NCBI RefSeq assembly: GCF_024648825.1
Contig: NZ_JANBBE010000006.1
Location: 464,831 to 528,830 of the forward strand
Source of the DNA: Lentzea californiensis
Lineage (GTDB): Bacteria > Actinomycetota > Actinomycetes > Mycobacteriales > Pseudonocardiaceae
Direction: 5' to 3'
Length of the DNA stretch: 64,000 bases
Position 1 is the first letter of the stretch, and every line of letters begins with the position of its first letter. The position numbers and the translations under genes were made by a program. The notes beneath the pieces were generated by a model that searched no databases, was not told the origin of the DNA, and worked only from the letters and a program-made list of their open reading frames with translations. Shown here piece by piece: positions 59,314-64,000 of the stretch.

Positions 59314-60126
59314 GTGAACAGGGGGAACGGCCATCCGGGAGTGCATTTCCTGCTCTCGCTGATCGACCAGGACGACGCGGCCGCGGTGCGGCGGCGGCTC
59401 GGCGTCGGCGAGCCGGAGGAGCTCGCCGTCGAGCACGCGGCGCTGTCGCTGGATCGGCTGCCGCGGCCCCGCTCGGTGCTGCTGTGGATGCTCCAGGAGG
59501 ACGATCCCGCGACGAACCGGGTGCTGTTCAACCACTCCGGCACCCCCGGCACGATCAAGCGCGACATCCTGCGCGGTGTGCCGTTCGGGGGCACCGGGGG
59601 ACGCCTGCACGTGCTCGTGCACGGCCAGGCTCCCGAGATCCCGGTCGGCCCGCACGGAGTGGTCGGCGACCTGCGCGAGGCGCGGACGATGGAGACGGCC
59701 CGGATCGCGGCGCGGACTGTGGGCGCCGACGACTGGGCCGAGGTCGCCGCGGCGGACCGGGCGGAGCCGTTGCCCGGTTATGCGCGGTGGGCGTTGACCG
59801 AACGGGTCGACTGTCCGCCGGCGGTGCGCGCGCAGTTCGGGTCGCACGCCAAGTTCACGCACCGGATGCGGCTGGCGGGCATCGTCGAGCCGGCGGAGTA
59901 CGTCGAACTGACCAGACCTCCGCACGAGGTGCTCGAGGTGCTGCGTCTCGGCGAGGTGCTGTTCCCGCGCCGGGCACGGGAGGCCGCCGCGGTGCTGGCG
60001 CCGTTGGTGCACGCCGAGGTCGGCGTGAATCCGGACGCCTGGGCGGTGCTGGCGCGGTTGCTGCCGACGTTCGCGGGGACGGTGCCGGAACTGGTGAGGA
60101 CCAGCGGCGCCATCGCGCACGTCTGA
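59314..60126 (+). CDS. Protein of unknown function upstream of the vWA-AAA pair
   Basis: A 270-residue soluble protein with no motif I recognise. It is Leu/Arg/Glu-rich and mostly helical by composition, with no signal peptide or membrane segment. GTG 59314 is preferred because GATACT (59301-59306) lies seven bases upstream as a -10 for a leaderless mRNA; the earlier start at 59257 would include that promoter. It is followed by a tRNA-like sequence on the opposite strand and then by the metallopeptidase-vWA and AAA+ genes on the same strand. A functional link to these is possible but not shown. Confidence 0.72.
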   Translation: MNRGNGHPGVHFLLSLIDQDDAAAVRRRLGVGEPEELAVEHAALSLDRLPRPRSVLLWMLQEDDPATNRVLFNHSGTPGTIKRDILRGVPFGGTGGRLHVLVHGQAPEIPVGPHGVVGDLREARTMETARIAARTVGADDWAEVAAADRAEPLPGYARWALTERVDCPPAVRAQFGSHAKFTHRMRLAGIVEPAEYVELTRPPHEVLEVLRLGEVLFPRRAREAAAVLAPLVHAEVGVNPDAWAVLARLLPTFAGTVPELVRTSGAIAHV

Positions 60127-60130
60127 GGGT

Positions 60131-60204
60131 GACGGGCGGCTGGATTCGAACCAGCGTGCCCCGACCGTGCAAGTTGGTGCGCCTGCCTCTGCGCTACGAC
60201 CCGT
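60131..60204 (-). tRNA. tRNA-like gene, apparent GCA anticodon (Cys), possibly degenerate
   Basis: The minus strand folds as a cloverleaf: D stem GCGC/GCGC with GG in the loop, anticodon arm CCAAC-TTGCACG-GTCGG, a 5-nt variable loop and a T arm GCTGG-TTCGAAT-CCAGC. Oddities are a bulged T in the acceptor (ACGGG-T-CG against CGCCCGT), an A-C mismatch in the anticodon stem, C rather than a purine after the anticodon, and no encoded CCA. The T loop is canonical. It may be a divergent or decayed tRNA. Confidence 0.5.
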
Positions 60205-60229
60205 CGGCACGGATCCTACTGGTGGGGAA

Positions 60230-61615
60230 ATGGATTACCGGAAACGGACACCGGTCGTCGACCTGACGGACCGGCGAGCGCTGGTGGACTGGCGGCCCGC
60301 GGCGGCGGAGGTGATCGCCGAGGCCGAGCGGCTCAAGGAGGCCGCGCTGCTCGACTTCGGGCTCACCGAGTCCGCGGTCGCGTCGTGGCTGTTCTCCAAG
60401 TGCCCCCACCAGATCGCCACGACGGCGATCGGGACGGCGGCGGTCGTCGCGTCCGGCGACGGCACCTGCCTGCTGCTGTTCAACCCTGGCTTCTTCGTCG
60501 GCATCGGACTAGACGGCGTCAAGTTCGTGCTGTTCCACGAGGCCCGGCACCTGGTGCACCGGCACCTGTTCGTCGAGCAGGAGCTGCGCGACGACCCGGT
60601 GTTCACGCTCGCCGCCGAGGTGGTGATCAACCACGTCGCACAGGTGCGGCTGGACAGGGATCTGCCGGTGCTGGACGGGAAGCCGATCGGCATCGATCCG
60701 GTGGAGGTCCACGCGAAGTACGTGGAGGACCTGACCGACCAGGGACTCGTTCCCTTGGCGTATGACGACTTCATCGTCATCGACACGACCGTCTACTCCG
60801 AGCTCAAGCGGATGAGGAACCCTCCTGTGCCCGCGCCGCTGTGCGTCCACGTGACCCACGAGGTCCCGCTGGACCAGGCGACGGTCGACGCGGTCGCGTC
60901 CTCGGCGCTGCTGAACTCCCTGCTGGCGGCACGCCGCGGCCACGGCGGCGCCGAGTCCGAGCTGCTCGACCTCATGGGCCGCACCGAGGACGGCGCGGCC
61001 GGGGTCTGGGGCCGCCTCGGCGCGGGCGTGCTGCGCGGCACGACGTCGCGGACCGGCCAGGTCGACTGGTGGCAGCGGTGGCTCGTGGACGTGCTCGGGT
61101 CGAAGCTGCGCGAGGGCGAACGGCTGGTGTACCCGAAGAAGCGCGGTGCGGTGCTGACCGTGCTCGGGCACGACCCGGTGCTGTCGCGGCGCGGACCGGT
61201 GCGGGACAAGGTGCTGGTCATCGCCTACGACACGTCGGGGTCGATGCCGCCGGGCGTCGTGACGTGGATGACCGAGCTGGTCGGCGGGATCGACGGCGTG
61301 CAGGCGCACTGGCTGGCCTTCGACGGCGTGGTGATGCCGTTCCGTCCGGGCGAGCCCGTGCGCGGCGGTGGCGGCACCAGCTTCCAGGCCGTCGTCGACC
61401 ACGTCGAGGGACGCTCCACCGTGGACGGTCAGTACTTCGAGGAGCGCCCGGACGCGGTCATCATGCTCACCGACGGCTTCGCCCCGCCCGTCACGCCCGC
61501 CGAGCCGGACAAGTGGATCTGGCTGATCACCGAGGGCGGCGACGACTGGCCCGACCACCACACACCACCGATGGCCTGCCACCGCGTGCGGCCCGTGACC
61601 GGAAGAAGCCGATGA
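60230..61615 (+). CDS. vWA protein with N-terminal putative metallopeptidase (DUF2201-like)
   Basis: A 461-residue protein. The N-terminal half has LFHEARHLVHRHLF (~102), a zincin HExxH, as in DUF2201 putative metallopeptidases. The C-terminal half is a von Willebrand A-like domain with the MIDAS motif AYDTSGSMPPG (~332) and LTDGFAPP. Its stop overlaps the ATPase start (ATGA), so the two are made together. MoxR-type AAA+ proteins and vWA partners act as chaperone-like remodelling or cofactor-insertion machines, and some act in conflict systems. ATG 60230 is chosen because earlier in-frame starts read across the tRNA-like gene. Confidence 0.87.
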   Translation: MDYRKRTPVVDLTDRRALVDWRPAAAEVIAEAERLKEAALLDFGLTESAVASWLFSKCPHQIATTAIGTAAVVASGDGTCLLLFNPGFFVGIGLDGVKFVLFHEARHLVHRHLFVEQELRDDPVFTLAAEVVINHVAQVRLDRDLPVLDGKPIGIDPVEVHAKYVEDLTDQGLVPLAYDDFIVIDTTVYSELKRMRNPPVPAPLCVHVTHEVPLDQATVDAVASSALLNSLLAARRGHGGAESELLDLMGRTEDGAAGVWGRLGAGVLRGTTSRTGQVDWWQRWLVDVLGSKLREGERLVYPKKRGAVLTVLGHDPVLSRRGPVRDKVLVIAYDTSGSMPPGVVTWMTELVGGIDGVQAHWLAFDGVVMPFRPGEPVRGGGGTSFQAVVDHVEGRSTVDGQYFEERPDAVIMLTDGFAPPVTPAEPDKWIWLITEGGDDWPDHHTPPMACHRVRPVTGRSR

Positions 61616-63375
61616 CCACCGCGAGGACCACCACCAGGCCGAAGCTGGCCGCGTTCATCGACGCGATGATCGACATCGGGCAGACCGGGCAGATCTTCGG
61701 CTCGCACGGCATCGGCAAGACCGCGACGTTCTTCTCGCACATCGCCGAGGCGTACCCGGACACCGAGCTGGTGTTCGTGCCGGCGGCCAACCTCACGCCG
61801 GACGACCTGCTGGTCAACGCGCCGGTGCGCGAGGACGGCGAGCTCGTGCTGCGCCAGCTCGTGATGAGCCAGCTGCGGCCCGGCAAGAAGTTCGTGCTGC
61901 TCATCGACGACTCGCTGCAGGCGGGCGAGACGATCCAGTCGCAGCTCATGCAGGTCGCGTGCAACTGGACGCTGGGCGAGTACGACCTGCGCGAGCTCGG
62001 CTGCGTCGGCGTGTTCCTGACCGACAACGAGTCGCTCGCCGAGACCTCGGCGCGGCGCAGCGACCTCGCGATCCTCGACCGCATGGTGACCGTGCGGATG
62101 ACCGCGAACGACACGGCGTGGCGCACCACTCTCGCGGCGCGATACCGGGAGTGGGACCTCGGCGCGTTCTTCGGCGTGTGGAACTCGCTCGGCCACGAGC
62201 TGCGGGAGTCGTTGTCACCACGCACGATGGAGCACGTCCTGGCCAACGCGCGCGAGGGCTTCCCGTTGCGCTGGGCACTTCCGCTGGTCAACGGCGAGCG
62301 GCTACGACTGCAGGACAAGCACGGCGACCGCACGCCGGAGATCCTCGACAGGCTCGCGAACGCACTCGGTGTGCGCAATCCCGCCACCATTCCGGATCCG
62401 GTGCGGCAGGTGCTCAAAGCCGCGCTGCGCAACCGCTGGAGCGTGCTGCTGCAGGGACCTCCCGGCTGCGGCAAGACCGAGCTGGTGCGCGAGACGATCC
62501 GTACCGAACTGGGCCGCGACCCGCTGTACTTCTCGTTGCCGGTGACCAACGTGGAGGACCTCTGCGCGCCGCTGCCGACGTCCGACGGCACGCTGGAGAA
62601 CCTGTTGGCGCGCCCGTTCACCGGCCGTGAGCCGAAGGCGATCGTGTGGGACGAGTACAACCGCCCCAAGGACAAGGCCGCGTTCGCCCGCCTCATGGAG
62701 ATCACGCAGGAGTGGTCGCTGGCCGGGCAGCGGATCGAAAACCTGCGTGCCCAGGTGGCGATCCAGAACCCGCCGTACCACCTGGGCCGCAAGCTCCTGG
62801 TGGCACGCAACAACATCGCGCAGGCGACGCGCTTCACCGCGTCGCTCGTGGTCGACCCGTCCGACATCCCGGCGAACGAGTGGCTGATCCGCAAGTACGG
62901 CGGGGTGGCCGAGACGGTGCTGGAGTGGTGGAAGCACGACATCGACGACGAGGGCCGGGAGTGGATCACCAAGCGCACCATCGAGCGGCTCGTCAAGCTG
63001 CACGAACGCGGTCTGCCGCTCGAACTGGCCACGATCTACCTCGGTGACGGCGAGTACGCGCCCGTTCCGCTGACCGCGCTGCTCGATCGGCTGACGGGCA
63101 GGCAGGTCACCGGTCTCGGCGAGATCGCGCGGCAGGTGCACCTGTGGGAGGAGCGGCTGCGCGCCGAGTCGGCGTCGGCCGAGGGCGGCGACCACGGCGA
63201 CGTCGTGCACCAGGTGCTGGCCAACGCGGAGCTGTCCCAGTTGCGCCGGCACCGCAAGGTGATCACGCGGCTGGTCGCGCTGCTGCCGCCGAAGCTGCGG
63301 GCCACCTACCTCGTCGGAGCGGCGGAGGACCGGCAGCGGTTCTGGATCGAGGTCTTCGCCCGGACACCGCGCTAG
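61612..63375 (+). CDS. Double AAA+ ATPase (MoxR-like), partner of the vWA protein
   Basis: A 587-residue protein with two AAA+ modules. Module 1 has Walker A GSHGIGKT (~30-37), Walker B FVLLIDDS (~95) and an arginine-finger region near ETSARRSDLAILDR. Module 2 has Walker A GPPGCGKTE (~282-290) and Walker B AIVWDEYNR (~346). A helical C-terminal domain (~430-587) follows. Tandem AAA halves in one chain may form a closed ring with six rather than twelve subunits. It should power the coupled vWA/metallopeptidase; the target is unknown. It ends before the palindrome at 63422. Confidence 0.88.
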   Translation: MTTARTTTRPKLAAFIDAMIDIGQTGQIFGSHGIGKTATFFSHIAEAYPDTELVFVPAANLTPDDLLVNAPVREDGELVLRQLVMSQLRPGKKFVLLIDDSLQAGETIQSQLMQVACNWTLGEYDLRELGCVGVFLTDNESLAETSARRSDLAILDRMVTVRMTANDTAWRTTLAARYREWDLGAFFGVWNSLGHELRESLSPRTMEHVLANAREGFPLRWALPLVNGERLRLQDKHGDRTPEILDRLANALGVRNPATIPDPVRQVLKAALRNRWSVLLQGPPGCGKTELVRETIRTELGRDPLYFSLPVTNVEDLCAPLPTSDGTLENLLARPFTGREPKAIVWDEYNRPKDKAAFARLMEITQEWSLAGQRIENLRAQVAIQNPPYHLGRKLLVARNNIAQATRFTASLVVDPSDIPANEWLIRKYGGVAETVLEWWKHDIDDEGREWITKRTIERLVKLHERGLPLELATIYLGDGEYAPVPLTALLDRLTGRQVTGLGEIARQVHLWEERLRAESASAEGGDHGDVVHQVLANAELSQLRRHRKVITRLVALLPPKLRATYLVGAAEDRQRFWIEVFARTPR

Positions 63376-63421
63376 TGCCCTACGCCGGAAGTCCGCCGCT
63401 GAAGTCCCTGCCGTTTGTGCC

Positions 63422-63472
63422 GCACGCGGGGCGCTTTCGTGCGCGTGGAGCGCACGAAAGCGCCCCGCGTGC
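63422..63472. terminator. Perfect 23-bp hairpin after the AAA+ gene
   Basis: The arms 63422-63444 and 63450-63472 are exact complements around a GTGGA loop; the arm starts GCACGCGGGGCGC. It is a strong candidate terminator for the vWA-AAA operon. The length and perfection also fit an extragenic palindrome family. Confidence 0.75.
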
Positions 63473-63504
63473 AGTTGATGACGGCGTGGCTGAGGCCCCG
63501 CGAC

Positions 63505-63559
63505 GTTGATGAGGGGAGCTTTCCCAAACCTGAGGTTGATGAAAGCTCCCCTCATCAAC
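63505..63559. repeat. Perfect 19-bp inverted repeat
   Basis: GTTGATGAGGGGAGCTTTC (63505-63523) pairs exactly with 63541-63559 around a 17-nt loop. It is the second of three palindromes in a row. No gene lies within 63376-63782 apart from these structures. Confidence 0.8.
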
Positions 63560-63595
63560 CTTCATACTTTGATGACGAATTTCCGGCGCAGGACA

Positions 63596-63646
63596 CTAGT
63601 CAAGTGGCTCAGAACGTTGCCCGGCGAAGTTCTGAGCACGCCACTA
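63596..63646. repeat. Palindromic mini-element between two CTAG sites
   Basis: CTAG at 63596-63599 and again at 63643-63646 encloses an imperfect palindrome with TGGCTCAGAAC on the left and GTTCTGAGCA on the right. The CTAG pair looks like a target duplication. Its left arm resembles the inner arms of the palindrome at 22247-22383. Confidence 0.6.
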
Positions 63647-64000
63647 GTAGTGCTTTGTTAGATGTGGCTGACCTGGGTTGTTGGTGTGGTTGTTCGGGTC
63701 TGGACGGGTTGTCGGCAGGTGTGGCAGACGCCTGTCCAGACCGCGAGTAAGGCTTGGAGTTCGCGCAGGACCGCGTAGAGCGTCAGGCATGCGCAGGGGC
63801 TTTTGGGGTGCGGCGGAGCTGGGTGCAGATGGCTTGAGCGACGGCGGCGAGGGTGACGTGGCGGTGCCATCCGAGCCAGGCGCGGCCTTCGAAGTGGTCG
63901 AGGCCGAGGCCGTCTTTGAGTTCGCGGTAGTCGTGCTCGATGCGCCAGCGGATCTTGGCCAGCCGCACCAGATCCCGCAGCCGGATGTCCGCCGGCAGGG
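63647..64000 (-). mobile_element. IS701-family insertion sequence (right part only)
   Basis: The element appears to begin at 63647 (TAGTGCTTTGTTAG), immediately after a CTAG. IS701-family elements duplicate a YTAR target, so this fits. 63660-63782 is the non-coding end, followed by the transposase reading leftwards. The other end lies outside the window. Confidence 0.7.
63783..64000 (-). CDS. IS701/IS4-type DDE transposase, C-terminal part
   Basis: The last ~72 residues of a transposase, N-terminus outside the window. The segment RWRIEHDYRELKDGLGLDHF contains the catalytic Glu and the Y-(2)-R-(3)-E-(6)-K-like signature (Y-RELK), followed by EGRAWLGWHRHVTL, typical of actinobacterial IS701 transposases. 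The stop is at 63783-63785. Confidence 0.88.
   Translation of the reverse strand, partial: LPADIRLRDLVRLAKIRWRIEHDYRELKDGLGLDHFEGRAWLGWHRHVTLAAVAQAICTQLRRTPKAPAHA

Noticed and set aside
60131..63660. Integrative element or prophage attachment at the tRNA-like gene
   Set aside because: No integrase, excisionase or direct repeat of the tRNA 3' end was found in the window.

Overview
The window is high-GC, GTG-start-rich actinobacterial DNA. The gene families (SARP/AfsR regulator, MbtH-dependent NRPS, WYL, MarR and ROK regulators, PASTA-less Ser/Thr kinase, IS701-type transposase) and the many apparently leaderless promoters suggest a filamentous actinomycete, probably of the Pseudonocardiales. 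Sequence alone does not fix the genus.

Left part (1-22.2 kb) is chromosomal housekeeping and accessory material: a cut-off amidohydrolase and its divergent MarR regulator; a WYL regulator divergent from a small VOC protein; a membrane Ser/Thr kinase; a TetR/DUF6069 pair sharing two copies of one operator; an alpha/beta hydrolase divergent from a second MarR; a secreted M15 peptidase; a small LuxR-type HTH protein; and a sugar-uptake operon (ATPase, permease, lipoprotein, Gfo/Idh/MocA oxidoreductase, sugar isomerase, ROK repressor). After these come a secreted hydrolase, a secreted EEP nuclease-like protein, a stand-alone ketosynthase and a PAS-GGDEF-EAL c-di-GMP protein.

Middle part (22.4-54.5 kb) is one minus-strand nonribosomal peptide operon of about 32 kb. 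It reads MFS exporter, branched-chain aminotransferase, a free-standing class-II aaRS/AsnA-like ligase, an FMN glutamate-synthase-like protein, glutamate mutase S and E, MbtH, three NRPSs (A-T-C-A-T, then four C-A-T, then C-A-T-C-A-T-TE; eight modules in all) and a SnoaL-like protein. Most junctions overlap by 1-4 nt. A TnpB element sits exactly between the stop codon of the FMN gene and the start codon of the mutase S gene. I infer an octapeptide containing a 3-methylaspartate-derived residue, perhaps 3-methylasparagine. No epimerisation, methylation or starter-condensation domains are visible.

Right of the operon are a short leader ORF coupled to the exporter, a secreted 86-residue peptide whose mature part is five decapeptide repeats with an SNPWN core, and a convergent SARP/NB-ARC/TPR regulator, the likely pathway activator. 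From 58.3 kb come an NTF2-like protein, a HAD-like protein, an unknown protein, a tRNA-like gene, and a coupled metallopeptidase-vWA / double AAA+ ATPase pair. The window ends in three successive palindromes and the end of an IS701-family element.
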